From positions 1-46,223 of the forward strand of contig JANYJP010000041.1 of NCBI GenBank assembly GCA_025358455.1: a stretch of 46,223 nucleotides of DNA. Direction: 5' to 3'. Shown one piece after another: positions 26,336-35,110 of this stretch; the stretch's first letter is position 1, and every line of letters begins with the position of its first letter. The notes under the pieces were generated by a model. That model ran no database searches. It was not told where the DNA came from and saw nothing but the letters and a program-made list of their open reading frames with translations. The position numbers were made by a program, and so were the translations under genes. The DNA is from Bacteroidales bacterium. GTDB taxonomy: Bacteria; Bacteroidota; Bacteroidia; Bacteroidales; VadinHA17.

Positions 26336-26427
26336 ACAATTCATTGACAGATTAAAAACGGAATATCCTGTTTTATTATTTTCTTTCTCTGAAAATTGTT
26401 ACTCAGAGGATTTCTAAACAAAGAACC

Positions 26428-27171
26428 TTAACCCAGTTCAGCCGCCAGTTCGTCAGTCATTTCCAGATTATGATAAACAAACTGGATATCATCATCATCT
26501 TCAAGTGTATCAATAAGCCTAAGAACTTTTTTTGCAGATTCAAGATCGAGCTTTTTGGAATCATTAGGAATGCGTTTCAATCCGGCCTCTTCAGGTTCAA
26601 TGCCAAGTTCATTCAGCTTCCTGTTTACACTTCCGAAATCTTCCTTAGCGCAGGTAACTGTAATCACGTCACCATCGACGTCAAAATCTTCTGCACCCGC
26701 ATCAATCATCTCAAGTTCTGTATCCTCAAGAGAAAATCCTTCATTCTTAATTGAAAAAACACCTTTTCTGTCAAAAAGGAAACTTAGTGATCCGTTTGTT
26801 CCGAGGTTTCCTCCGTGCTTATTAAAAGCAGATCGTACTGAAGCAACCGTCCTGTTATTATTATCAGTAAGGCACTCCACAAATACTGCTACTCCACAGG
26901 GAGCATAGCCCTCGAAAGAAGTCTCAATAAAACTTTCAGCTTCAGCGCCGGCAGCTTTTTTTATTGCCCTGTCAATATTGTCTTTGGGCATATTGGCGCC
27001 TTTTGCGTTCTGAACAGCAAGACGGAGCCTGGAATTCGTTTCGGGATCGGTACCTCCCTCTTTGGCAGCAATAATAATTTCCTTAATGATTTTGGTGAAA
27101 ATCTTTCCCCTTTTTGCATCTATTGCGCCTTTTTTCCGCTTAATGGTTGACCATTTACTATGACCTGACAT
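26428..27171 (-). CDS. YebC/PmpR-family protein
   Basis: The frame is open to 27303, but the family start MSGHSKWSTIKRKKGA is at 27171. The extra 44 codons run through the promoter and the heptamer array, so I reject them. The 247-residue product has the YebC signatures KAKGANMPKDNIDRAIKKA and YAPCGVAVFVECLTDN. Members act as DNA-binding regulators or, as shown for some, relieve ribosome stalling at proline-rich stretches; which applies here cannot be told from sequence. Confidence 0.95.
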   Translation of the reverse strand: MSGHSKWSTIKRKKGAIDAKRGKIFTKIIKEIIIAAKEGGTDPETNSRLRLAVQNAKGANMPKDNIDRAIKKAAGAEAESFIETSFEGYAPCGVAVFVECLTDNNNRTVASVRSAFNKHGGNLGTNGSLSFLFDRKGVFSIKNEGFSLEDTELEMIDAGAEDFDVDGDVITVTCAKEDFGSVNRKLNELGIEPEEAGLKRIPNDSKKLDLESAKKVLRLIDTLEDDDDIQFVYHNLEMTDELAAELG

Positions 27172-27197
27172 ACTATAAATATTTATTATACAGAATG

Positions 27198-27205
27198 CAA
27201 AAGTA
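27198..27205 (-). promoter_or_regulatory. Promoter -7 element for yebC
   Basis: The minus strand reads TACTTTTG followed by C, a full match to TAnnTTTG, 26 bases before the ATG at 27171. This supports the short start. Confidence 0.5.
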
Positions 27206-27252
27206 AATAATTCTTTTAAACCTCGATCATACTTTATACTTTTGTACGATAA

Positions 27253-27301
27253 AGTCAGGCGACAGGAGTCAGGCATAAGTCGACAGGTGATAAGTGAGAA
27301 C
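27253..27301 (+). repeat. Degenerate heptanucleotide array between yebC and miaB
   Basis: Seven consecutive seven-base units can be read in register: AGTCAGG, CGACAGG, AGTCAGG, CATAAGT, CGACAGG, TGATAAG, TGAGAAC. The array lies in the divergent yebC/miaB intergenic region. The core GGAGTCAGG is shared with the array at 2192-2317. Confidence 0.7.
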
Positions 27302-27370
27302 AAGAACCGATAGCGTGCAGCCTGAGACCATAAACCTTTGATTTAAGAGTAATAGACTGGTAAAAATTCA

Positions 27371-28693
27371 ATGCCAAAAAGAGTATATATCGAAACATAC
27401 GGGTGTCAGATGAACGTAGCTGACAGTGAGGTAGTAATGTCCATCCTTTCCAAAGCAGGCTATACGCCAACATCGGAAATAAACGATGCCGGATTAATTT
27501 TAATAAACACCTGCTCTATCCGGGATAATGCAGAACAAAGAATCTGGGGCCGTCTTGAGGTCTTCAAACATTTGAAAAAGAAGAAGAGGGATTTAAAGAT
27601 CGGTATAATAGGATGTATGGCAGAAAGGTTGAAAGAGAAACTTCTTGAAAAAGATCAGCTGGTAGATATTGTTGTGGGACCAGATGCTTACAGGGAACTA
27701 CCTTCCCTGGTTGCTGAGGCTGAAGCCGGCCATAAGGCTGTTAATGTACTTCTCTCACGTGAGGAGACATACGCGGATATCTCACCCGTGAGGATGGATA
27801 AAAATGGAGTATCTTCATTTGTTTCGATAATGAGAGGCTGTAATAATATGTGCGCTTATTGTGTCGTCCCCTATGTACGGGGAGCCGAAAGAAGCCGGAA
27901 CCATGAATCAATTATCAGTGAAGTAAAGGAACTGTTTGACAATGGGTACAGGGATGTTACCCTGCTTGGACAAAATGTTGATTCATATAAATGGGAAGAA
28001 GGTCAGAGTGTTGTTGGATTTCCGGAACTTCTTCAGAAGGTTGCTTTAGTTGATCCTTTACTGCGGGTAAGATTTTCAACATCTCATCCAAAAGACATTT
28101 CGGATGAACTTTTGCATACAATGGCCAGGCATAATAATATATGTAAACATATCCACCTTCCTGCTCAAAGCGGAAGCAGCCGCATTCTAAAGCTTATGAA
28201 CCGGGAATACTCAAGGGAATGGTATATGGAGCGCGTTAAGGCTATCCGCACCATATTACCTGAATGTGCACTCTCGACTGATATGATTACAGGTTTCTGT
28301 ACAGAATCAGAAGAGGATCATAAAGAATCACTCTCGCTAATGGAATGGGCAGGCTTTGACTTTGCATATATGTTTAAATATAATGAGAGACCAGGAACCA
28401 GGGCAGCCAGAAAATTTAAGGATGATGTTCCTGAGGAAATAAAATCTGCAAGACTTAGTGAAATGATAGCACTCCAAAACAAGAATTCAGCAAAATTAAA
28501 AAAAAATGATATCGGCATGATATTTGATGTGTTAATTGAAGGGATATCAAAAAGATCTGCAGAGTATCTGTCAGGCAGAACCTCTCAGAATAAAGTTGTT
28601 GTATTTCCCCGGAATGAGCTTAGCAAGGGCTGCTATGCAAGGATACTGATTGAAAGAACTACCTCTGCAACTCTCATAGGAAGGAGCATATAA
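27371..28693 (+). CDS. miaB: tRNA-2-methylthio-N6-dimethylallyladenosine synthase MiaB
   Basis: MiaB methylthiolates i6A37 of tRNAs reading UNN codons. This 440-residue radical-SAM enzyme has the N-terminal MTTase domain with three cluster cysteines (C12 in ETYGCQMN, C48 in NTCSIR, C82 in GCMAER). The radical-SAM motif CNNMCAYC gives C157, C161 and C164, and a C-terminal TRAM domain follows. [10 protein letters not shown] is the typical stretch after the radical-SAM motif. The promoter is not obvious; the heptamer array lies 70 bases upstream. Confidence 0.97.
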   Translation: MPKRVYIETYGCQMNVADSEVVMSILSKAGYTPTSEINDAGLILINTCSIRDNAEQRIWGRLEVFKHLKKKKRDLKIGIIGCMAERLKEKLLEKDQLVDIVVGPDAYRELPSLVAEAEAGHKAVNVLLSREETYADISPVRMDKNGVSSFVSIMRGCNNMCAYCVVPYVRGAERSRNHESIISEVKELFDNGYRDVTLLGQNVDSYKWEEGQSVVGFPELLQKVALVDPLLRVRFSTSHPKDISDELLHTMARHNNICKHIHLPAQSGSSRILKLMNREYSREWYMERVKAIRTILPECALSTDMITGFCTESEEDHKESLSLMEWAGFDFAYMFKYNERPGTRAARKFKDDVPEEIKSARLSEMIALQNKNSAKLKKNDIGMIFDVLIEGISKRSAEYLSGRTSQNKVVVFPRNELSKGCYARILIERTTSATLIGRSI

Positions 28694-28704
28694 TTCAGGT
28701 TTTA

Positions 28705-28736
28705 TTTGCTCTTTAGCTGACTTCGGTGTAAATTAC
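28705..28736 (+). promoter_or_regulatory. Candidate promoter of the TonB-plug gene
   Basis: TTTG at 28705-28708 is followed after 20 bases by TAAATTAC (28729-28736). That is the right spacing for Bacteroidetes -33/-7 elements, although the -7 has two mismatches to TAnnTTTG. The start codon is 24 bases further on. Confidence 0.35.
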
Positions 28737-28759
28737 GAACCTCTTTAATACCAAATAAA

Positions 28760-29482
28760 ATGAAAAGGAATAATGTTTTTACAATGCTGGTCTTTATGGT
28801 ACTGGTATCGGTTTTGTGTATCAACAATGTAAGTGCACAAAAAAATAATAAAAAGATAACTATTACAGGTACTGTACTGGATGCAGATAAGAAGCCAGTT
28901 GTTAATGCAATAGTTATGATTGATGGTGAAAAAACCAATTCAATGACCGATGCTAACGGAAAGTATAAGATTAAGGTTAAACCAACAGCATTGAAAATCG
29001 GAATCTTCACATTTGGTAATGGTATGAGCGAAGAAGCTATATCCGGGAAAACCCAGGTTGATTTTAATTTTAATACACAATCGGTTCAACAAGCTCAGGA
29101 CAAAGAAGTTGCGCCAGGAGAAGAAGGAGTCAATTCTGGTTATGCTTATATAAAAAAGAAGAACCAGACTAACCAGATAAGTAAAATTGACGGAACAAAA
29201 AGTAAATATGCCTCCTATGCTTCAATATCTGATATGATACGCAGGGAAGTTGGGGGAATTACAGGCAATGGAGACACATATTATATACAGGGATCTAAAA
29301 ATCTTGCAGGGCCAGTTCCTGCACTTCTTGTGCTTGATGGTGTTTATGTGAGTTCCTTTGACGGTGTCTCCCCTTCATCTGTTGAATCAATTGAAGTACT
29401 AAAGGGTTCATCAGCAGCTATGTACGGATCGAGAGGCTACGGTGGAGTTATCCTTCTGAAAACCAAAATACAGAATAAATAG
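28760..29482 (+). CDS. Stand-alone TonB-receptor plug protein with CarboxypepD_reg domain
   Basis: This 240-residue protein has a signal peptide ending at SAQ (about residue 27) and a carboxypeptidase-regulatory-like beta-sandwich (about 33-105: ITGTVLDADKKPVVNAIV). A linker follows, then a complete TonB-dependent-receptor plug (about 150-235: YIQGSKNLAGPVPALLVLDG, VSPSSVESIEVLKGSSAAMYGSRGYGG). This is the N-terminal layout of SusC-like receptors, but the protein stops before any beta-barrel. The next gene is convergent, so no barrel follows. It might be a periplasmic partner of other receptors; the function is unknown. Confidence 0.82.
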   Translation: MKRNNVFTMLVFMVLVSVLCINNVSAQKNNKKITITGTVLDADKKPVVNAIVMIDGEKTNSMTDANGKYKIKVKPTALKIGIFTFGNGMSEEAISGKTQVDFNFNTQSVQQAQDKEVAPGEEGVNSGYAYIKKKNQTNQISKIDGTKSKYASYASISDMIRREVGGITGNGDTYYIQGSKNLAGPVPALLVLDGVYVSSFDGVSPSSVESIEVLKGSSAAMYGSRGYGGVILLKTKIQNK

Positions 29483-29496
29483 TAATAAGTACCTTT

Positions 29497-31251
29497 CTAT
29501 TTCTTATTCCCTATACTGAGTTGCAGTTCTGCCAGCTGTTTAACTGATATCTTCGCGGGAGTGTCAAGCATAACGTCACGTCCAGAATTGTTCTTTGGGA
29601 AGGCAATAAAGTCGCGGATGGAATCCTGACCCCCGAACATTGCTGCCCACCTGTCAAATCCGAAAGCAATTCCTCCGTGAGGAGGAGCTCCGAATTTAAA
29701 TGCATTAAGCAGGAAGCCAAATTGCTCATTCGCCTCTTCGTCAGTGAATCCAAGAACCTTGAACATCAGTTTCTGAACAGCAGCGTCATGAATTCTGATT
29801 GATCCTCCGCCGATCTCTACTCCATTAATAACCAAGTCGTATGCATTTGCCCGTACCTTTCCCGGATCGCTTTCCATCAGATTAATATCTTCAGGGTTAG
29901 GTGAAGTAAAAGGATGGTGCATTGCATAGAACCTCTTTGTCTCCTCATCCCATTCAAGAAGGGGAAAATCGACCACCCATAACGGAATAAATATATCTTT
30001 CTTTCTTAATCCCAACCTCGTTCCCATTTCAAGCCTTAATTCAGAAAGTGCTGATAAAGTTCTCTTTTTGTCACCCGCGAGGATCATTATCAGATCCCCG
30101 GGTTTCGCTTTCATAGTTACAGCCAATCTCATCAGATCTTCCGTTGTATAAAATTTGTCAACTGATGATTTTATTGATCCATCGGTATTATATCGTATAT
30201 AAACGAGTCCTTTTGCTCCAAGCTGAGGTTTTCGTACAAATTCGGTAAGTTCATCAATTTGTTTTCTTGTATATTCCGAACAACCTTCTGCACAAATTCC
30301 ACCTGTATATTCAGATGAGTCAAACACGGCGAAATCATGCCCTTTTACATTTTCAGTAATATCGGTGAATCTCATCCCAAAACGCAAATCAGGTTTATCA
30401 GATCCGTAGAATTCCATTGCATCGGAATAAGGTAACCTCAGAAATGGTTCCTTGAATTCAATTCCCCTGATCTGTTTGAAAAGATATTTAGCAAGACCTT
30501 CAAAAGTTTCAAGGATATCATTTCTTTCAACAAAAGACATTTCACAATCTATTTGCGAAAACTCAGGTTGCCTGTCGGCCCGGAGGTCTTCATCCCTGAA
30601 ACATTTAACAATCTGAAAATACTTATCAAACCCGGCTACCATAAGAAGCTGCTTTAACGTCTGTGGCGACTGCGGCAATGCGTAGAATGTACCAGGCTGC
30701 ATCCTTGAAGGCACCACAAAATCGCGGGCTCCTTCGGGAGTCGATTTTATAAGCACAGGCGTTTCGACCTCAATAAAACCAATGGAATCCATATACTTAC
30801 GGACTTCCTGAGATAGCTTGTGCCGGAGAATTATATTATTTTTAACTGAGTTTCTCCTGAGGTCCAGATACCGGTATTTCATTCTTAACTCTTCTCCCCC
30901 GTCAGTTTCATCCTCAATTGTAAAAGGCGGAAGCTCACTCCTGTTAAGAATATTAAGTTCCAGAACATCTATTTCAATTTCACCAGTTTGAATTTTTAGG
31001 TTTTTATTACTACGCTCTTTTACTTTACCTTTTGCCTGAACAACAAATTCACGTCCGAGTTTTCTTGCTTTTTCACAAAGATCTTTGTTGGTTTCCATGT
31101 TGAAGACCAGCTGAGTAATACCATATCTGTCGCGAAGGTCAACAAATGTCATCCCGCCAAGATCTCTTGATTTTTGAACCCAACCGCATAAAATAACATC
31201 CTGACCGGTAAAATTCATGTTTAACTCGCCACACGTGTTTGTCCTGTACAT
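29497..31251 (-). CDS. aspS: Aspartyl-tRNA synthetase
   Basis: This class IIb synthetase charges tRNA-Asp. An upstream ATG at 31275 exists, but I choose 31251 ([11 protein letters not shown]), the usual family N-terminus, which also sits 21 bases after a promoter element. The 584-residue protein has the OB-fold anticodon domain, then motif 2 ([23 protein letters not shown] within 213-237), the GAD insertion domain typical of bacterial AspRS, and motif 3 [10 protein letters not shown] cannot tell whether it also charges tRNA-Asn. It converges with the plug gene, with 14 bases between. Confidence 0.97.
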   Translation of the reverse strand: MYRTNTCGELNMNFTGQDVILCGWVQKSRDLGGMTFVDLRDRYGITQLVFNMETNKDLCEKARKLGREFVVQAKGKVKERSNKNLKIQTGEIEIDVLELNILNRSELPPFTIEDETDGGEELRMKYRYLDLRRNSVKNNIILRHKLSQEVRKYMDSIGFIEVETPVLIKSTPEGARDFVVPSRMQPGTFYALPQSPQTLKQLLMVAGFDKYFQIVKCFRDEDLRADRQPEFSQIDCEMSFVERNDILETFEGLAKYLFKQIRGIEFKEPFLRLPYSDAMEFYGSDKPDLRFGMRFTDITENVKGHDFAVFDSSEYTGGICAEGCSEYTRKQIDELTEFVRKPQLGAKGLVYIRYNTDGSIKSSVDKFYTTEDLMRLAVTMKAKPGDLIMILAGDKKRTLSALSELRLEMGTRLGLRKKDIFIPLWVVDFPLLEWDEETKRFYAMHHPFTSPNPEDINLMESDPGKVRANAYDLVINGVEIGGGSIRIHDAAVQKLMFKVLGFTDEEANEQFGFLLNAFKFGAPPHGGIAFGFDRWAAMFGGQDSIRDFIAFPKNNSGRDVMLDTPAKISVKQLAELQLSIGNKK

Positions 31252-31272
31252 CTCTTTGTTTTTAAATATCAG

Positions 31273-31280
31273 CAAAAATA
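31273..31280 (-). promoter_or_regulatory. Promoter -7 element for aspS
   Basis: The minus strand reads TATTTTTG followed by C, a full match to TAnnTTTG. It overlaps the alternative upstream ATG at 31275, which argues for the start at 31251. Confidence 0.5.
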
Positions 31281-31355
31281 AGAAAATTATCAGATTGCAC
31301 AGAGAAAGGTAATTCCCAAATTTCTTTATACTTTTATCGGTCTAATCATATAAAT

Positions 31356-31796
31356 ATGGTTCTGAGCAAGAATGAAGTCTACATGAAAGCTGCCCTGGCT
31401 GAAGCAGAAAAAGCTTTTGAGAAACAGGAGATCCCCGTTGGTGCTGTTGTAGTATGTAATGGTATAATTATTGCCCGTGGCCATAACCTGACAGAAACTT
31501 TGAAAGATCCGACAGCACATGCTGAAATGCAGGCCATTACCTCTGCCACAAACTGGCTGGGTGGAAAATACCTTACAGATTGTGCTATATATGTCACACT
31601 TGAGCCTTGCGGGATGTGTGCAGGTGCAATTGGCTGGAGCCAGGCTTCCTCACTCGTATTTGGTGCAACTGATGATAAAAAAGGGTACCGGACAATTTCA
31701 GGTTCATTGCTGCATCCGAAAACAACTGTTGAATCAGGCATAATGGAAGAGGATTGCAGGGAGCTTTTATTGAGGTTTTTTAAAAACCGAAGGTAA
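31356..31796 (+). CDS. tadA: tRNA-specific adenosine deaminase TadA
   Basis: TadA deaminates adenosine 34 of tRNA-Arg(ACG) to inosine. The 146-residue protein has the cytidine-deaminase-fold zinc motifs HAE (55-57, with His55 as ligand and Glu57 as proton shuttle) and PCGMC (84-88, ligands Cys85 and Cys88). The C-terminal helix ends the usual family length. A guanine deaminase role is possible in this fold but the motifs read as TadA. The gene is divergent from aspS. Confidence 0.92.
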   Translation: MVLSKNEVYMKAALAEAEKAFEKQEIPVGAVVVCNGIIIARGHNLTETLKDPTAHAEMQAITSATNWLGGKYLTDCAIYVTLEPCGMCAGAIGWSQASSLVFGATDDKKGYRTISGSLLHPKTTVESGIMEEDCRELLLRFFKNRR

Positions 31797-31814
31797 GTTT
31801 ATTAAAACTTCCTT
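31790..31814 (+). terminator. Hairpin over the tadA stop codon, weak terminator candidate
   Basis: AAGG-AAGTTT (with a bulged T) pairs with AAACTTCCTT around ATTA, ten pairs, spanning the tadA stop. The downstream sequence is A-rich instead of T-rich, so termination would be inefficient. Confidence 0.3.
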
Positions 31815-31847
31815 TAAAAAAGATTAATTTTACTTAAACTCTTTTCT

Positions 31848-32330
31848 ATGACTTTTGATAACAGCAAAACAATTATAAGTCTGAGAATAAAGCTTTTCGG
31901 AGCCACAGTCGTATTTCTTGCATATATTGCCCTTGCCTACGTGATAAAATTGATAAAATTTCCATTCCTTGGAATGAGCGATACAGCATTGACAGTGATC
32001 CTGGTGGGTATTTACCTTTTTATAGCTATTCTGCCAATGGTGCTGAATTACCAGTTTGTATTTTTTTCAGATGACACTGAAAAAATCGTATTCAGATATT
32101 TCACTTCAGGGATTGTCGGGGGAAGGAAAAATTCAGTTGAAATAGATAAAAGATCCTTCGGTGGGTATAAGATTGATTCAAGATTTTTTGGACTAATAAA
32201 GAGTATAACACTGTTCCAGCAGTTTAAGGAAGGGGTTGCAAAATACCCACCTGTCTATATCAGCGCTCTTTCATCGGCTGAAAGGACAAAACTGATTAAA
32301 GCCTTAAATTTATACTCAAGCCCGGAGTGA
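31848..32330 (+). CDS. Small membrane protein of unknown function
   Basis: I do not recognise this 160-residue protein. It has two hydrophobic segments, about residues 16-36 and 46-67, followed by a roughly 90-residue hydrophilic domain. That domain has alternating strand-like stretches (YQFVFFSDDTEKIVFRYF, GYKIDSRFFG) and ends in a helix (SSAERTKLIKAL). The layout of two membrane helices followed by a small beta-rich domain recalls bacterial PH-like (bPH) membrane proteins, but I cannot confirm that. It lies 51 bases after tadA on the same strand. Confidence 0.75.
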   Translation: MTFDNSKTIISLRIKLFGATVVFLAYIALAYVIKLIKFPFLGMSDTALTVILVGIYLFIAILPMVLNYQFVFFSDDTEKIVFRYFTSGIVGGRKNSVEIDKRSFGGYKIDSRFFGLIKSITLFQQFKEGVAKYPPVYISALSSAERTKLIKALNLYSSPE

Positions 32331-32436
32331 AGGTTATCATCTGATAACATGAGAATTATCATTTTTAATTCTTATTAACAATCTCAATTTTGATGCATTA
32401 ATTATTCTTCATGATAATAACTTAAAAACCAAAATA

Positions 32437-33774
32437 ATGAACGTAGATAAAATCATGAACAACCTCGAAAAGAAACATCCCGGAGAGGTTGAGTATTTAC
32501 AGGCAGTAAAAGAAGTATTGGAATCTATTGAGGAGGTTTACAATGAAAACCCGCAGTTTGAATCCGCAAACATAATTGAACGTCTCATTGAACCTGATCG
32601 TATTGTAACTTTTAAAGTTCCCTGGGTTGATGATGAAGGAAATGTAATAGTAAACCTTGGTTACCGTATCCAGTTTAACAATGCTATCGGACCTTACAAA
32701 GGTGGTCTCCGTTTTCACCCGAGCGTCAATCTTTCTATCCTTAAGTTCTTAGGGTTTGAACAGATCTTTAAAAACGCACTTACTACTCTTCCTATGGGAG
32801 GTGCTAAAGGAGGATCAGATTTTAATCCGAAAGGAAAATCAAATGCTGAGGTAATGCGTTTCTGTCAGTCATTTATGCTTGAACTCTGGAAATACATCGG
32901 ACCCGAGACTGATGTACCTGCAGGTGATATAGGTGTTGGAGGCCGCGAAATTGGTTTCCTGTACGGCATGTACAAGAGGCTCGCGGGAGAACATACCGGA
33001 GTTCTTACCGGAAAAGGAAGCAACTGGGGAGGATCACTTGTACGTCCTGAGGCAACTGGTTATGGTTGTGTATACTTTGCAAAAGAGATGCTTGCAACAC
33101 GCGGAGAATCTTTCAAAGGCAAGAGAGTAGCAATAAGCGGTTTCGGTAATGTAGCCTGGGGTGCGGCTCTTAAAGCAACCGAACTGGGTGGCAAAGTAGT
33201 TACTATTTCCGGACCGGATGGTTATGTATATGATAGTGAAGGAATTTCAGGTAAGAAAATTGAGTATATGCTTGAACTACGTGCATCAAATGAAGACATA
33301 GTTAAGCCTTATTCCTATGCATTTGAAGGTGTTGAGTTTCATGCAGGTAAACGTCCATGGGAAGTTAAGGTCGATATTGCACTGCCATGTGCAACACAGA
33401 ATGAACTTAGCGCAGAAGATGCCGAAAAACTCATTAACAATGGTTGTATTTGTATATGCGAAGGCGCCAACATGCCAAGCACACCTGAAGCAGTGGAGAC
33501 AATCCAGAAACATGGGTTATTATTTTCTCCGGGCAAAGCATCAAATGCAGGAGGCGTCGCCACCTCAGGGTTAGAGATGACACAGAACTCTATGAAACTT
33601 CGCTGGAATAGCAAAGAGGTTGATGACCGTCTGCACGAGATCATGCAAAATATTCATGGCCAGTGTGTAAAACACGGTAAAAGGGAAGACGGTTATGTTG
33701 ATTATGTAAAAGGTGCAAACATCGCTGGTTTTCTGAAAGTAGCAAATTCGATGCTCGATATGGGCGTAATTTAA
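32437..33774 (+). CDS. Glutamate dehydrogenase, NAD-type coenzyme pocket
   Basis: This hexameric small-subunit-type enzyme interconverts glutamate with 2-oxoglutarate and ammonia. The 445-residue protein has the substrate loop [11 protein letters not shown] (85-95), the catalytic lysine K124 in GGAKGGSDF and the Rossmann loop GFGNVAW (235-241). Its coenzyme-discriminating positions are Phe236, Pro260 and Asp261 (SGPDG). They match the NAD-specific Clostridium symbiosum enzyme, in which these positions are known determinants. It is therefore probably the NAD-linked, catabolic form. A second copy with NADP-like residues starts at 38966. A strong terminator follows at 33876-33903. Confidence 0.93.
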   Translation: MNVDKIMNNLEKKHPGEVEYLQAVKEVLESIEEVYNENPQFESANIIERLIEPDRIVTFKVPWVDDEGNVIVNLGYRIQFNNAIGPYKGGLRFHPSVNLSILKFLGFEQIFKNALTTLPMGGAKGGSDFNPKGKSNAEVMRFCQSFMLELWKYIGPETDVPAGDIGVGGREIGFLYGMYKRLAGEHTGVLTGKGSNWGGSLVRPEATGYGCVYFAKEMLATRGESFKGKRVAISGFGNVAWGAALKATELGGKVVTISGPDGYVYDSEGISGKKIEYMLELRASNEDIVKPYSYAFEGVEFHAGKRPWEVKVDIALPCATQNELSAEDAEKLINNGCICICEGANMPSTPEAVETIQKHGLLFSPGKASNAGGVATSGLEMTQNSMKLRWNSKEVDDRLHEIMQNIHGQCVKHGKREDGYVDYVKGANIAGFLKVANSMLDMGVI

Positions 33775-33777
33775 GAA

Positions 33778-33844
33778 CAGGCGTGAGGCGTGAGGCGTGA
33801 GGTTTAGGTTTAGGTTAAGAACCAGTAACAAGTAACAAGTAACA
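33778..33844 (+). repeat. Mixed tandem heptamer array after the first glutamate dehydrogenase
   Basis: After a partial CAGGCG come TGAGGCG, TGAGGCG and TGAGGTT, then TAGGTT twice, a short spacer, and AGTAACA three times exactly (33824-33844). It starts three bases after the stop of the first glutamate dehydrogenase gene and ends 32 bases before its terminator. Confidence 0.8.
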
Positions 33845-33875
33845 TTTTGAATATTGAGACATTTTTATGAAAGAG

Positions 33876-33903
33876 AAGAGCTGGTTATCCGGCTCTTTTT
33901 TTT
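33876..33903 (+). terminator. Rho-independent terminator of the first glutamate dehydrogenase gene
   Basis: AAGAGCTGG and CCGGCTCTT form a 9-bp stem (one G-T wobble) around a TTAT loop, directly followed by a run of T. This is the clearest intrinsic terminator in the window. Its T-run abuts the dprA -7 element. Confidence 0.85.
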
Positions 33904-33910
33904 ATATTTG
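33903..33910 (+). promoter_or_regulatory. Promoter -7 element for dprA, abutting the upstream terminator
   Basis: TATATTTG is a full match to TAnnTTTG. It begins at the end of the T-run of the preceding terminator and lies 22 bases before the chosen dprA ATG at 33932. Confidence 0.6.
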
Positions 33911-33931
33911 TTTGTCTCAACTACTTGTGCT

Positions 33932-35038
33932 ATGCCTGAGGTATCACTTAAGCATAAAATTGCTCTGGGCCTAATCCCCCGTATTGGCGATGTTAACGCC
34001 CGGAAGCTTGTATCCCATTTTGGCAGTGTGGAAGCATTGTTTCATGAACCTTACGGAAACCTCATCAAAATTCCGGGAATTGGATCTGTCCTTGCAAAAT
34101 ATATATCAGACAGATCATATCTGGATACCGCCGAGAAGGAGGTTGAATATGTAAGTAAGAATAATATTCAAACCTATTTCTATCTCGATAATAATTATCC
34201 ATTCAGACTCAGGCAATGCGAAGATTCTCCTGTTATTTTCTTTTTTATGGGAGACTGTGATCTGAATGCAGTGAAGATATTAAGCGTTGTAGGCACACGA
34301 AATGCCACTGTACGTGGTAAAGAATTATGTGAGAAGATAATAGGAGGTCTGGCTGCCGGTCATCCCGATCTTTTAATAGTAAGCGGACTTGCATATGGTA
34401 TAGATATTGCCTCGCACAAAGCCGCGCTCTCAAATAATCTCCAGACGGTTGGAGTACTCGCTCATGGATTTAAAACAATGTACCCTTCTATTCATGCTTC
34501 AACTGCGAAAGCGATAGTTAAACAGGGGGGCCTATTAACTGACTTTATATCCGGTGAGCTGCCGGAACGGAATAATTTTATAAAAAGAAACAGAATTATT
34601 GCCGGACTATCTGATGCTACTCTGGTTGTGGAATCAGGAATTAAAGGAGGAGCGCTCATTACAGCTGACATCGCGGGTTCATATAATCGTGATGTTTTTG
34701 CAGTACCCGGCAGACCTGAGGATCAATGGTCAGCCGGTTGTAACAATCTGATAAAATATAACAAAGCCGCGCTTACAGAATGCTCTGATGATATAGAATA
34801 CTTTCTAAACTGGAAGCCGGAAAAAACAAAACCTCCTGTACAGAGAACATTGTTTTCTGATCTTGATGATAAAGAAAAACAGGTTTATGAATTACTCATG
34901 AAACAGGGAGAACTGAATATCGATACTATTTGCCGGTTGATCGAAATCCCAATCCACAAATTATCATCGCTTCTTCTGCAGATGGAGTTCAAAGGATTAG
35001 TGAACTGCTACCCTGGCAATGTTTACAGGATCAATTGA
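33932..35038 (+). CDS. dprA: DNA-processing protein DprA
   Basis: The frame is open from 33854, but that extension would run through the terminator and promoter. I start at 33932 (MPEVSLKHKIALGLIPRIG), giving 368 residues. DprA loads RecA on incoming single-stranded DNA in natural transformation. Visible are an N-terminal helix-hairpin-helix region (LIPRIGDVNARKLV, IPGIGSVLAKYI), the Rossmann-like domain with VVGTRNATVRG and SGLAYGIDIASHKAAL, the stretch RNRIIAGLSDATLVVES, and a C-terminal winged helix. The gene is widespread in non-competent bacteria too. Confidence 0.94.
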   Translation: MPEVSLKHKIALGLIPRIGDVNARKLVSHFGSVEALFHEPYGNLIKIPGIGSVLAKYISDRSYLDTAEKEVEYVSKNNIQTYFYLDNNYPFRLRQCEDSPVIFFFMGDCDLNAVKILSVVGTRNATVRGKELCEKIIGGLAAGHPDLLIVSGLAYGIDIASHKAALSNNLQTVGVLAHGFKTMYPSIHASTAKAIVKQGGLLTDFISGELPERNNFIKRNRIIAGLSDATLVVESGIKGGALITADIAGSYNRDVFAVPGRPEDQWSAGCNNLIKYNKAALTECSDDIEYFLNWKPEKTKPPVQRTLFSDLDDKEKQVYELLMKQGELNIDTICRLIEIPIHKLSSLLLQMEFKGLVNCYPGNVYRIN

Positions 35039-35050
35039 CCACAGCTTAAC

Positions 35051-35080
35051 TTGTAATAGTTCTAAAAAACAAATACCTTG
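35051..35080 (+). promoter_or_regulatory. Candidate promoter of the LolA-like gene
   Basis: TTG (35051-35053) is followed after 20 bases by TACCTTG (35074-35080), which is near TAnnTTTG with one base missing. The ATG is 31 bases further on. Confidence 0.3.
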
Positions 35081-35110
35081 CTACACTAATCATTACCAAA
35101 CTTAAACTGT

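Noticed and set aside
31379-31741. A 120-codon minus-strand frame
   Set aside because: It is antisense to tadA, whose zinc motifs are intact.
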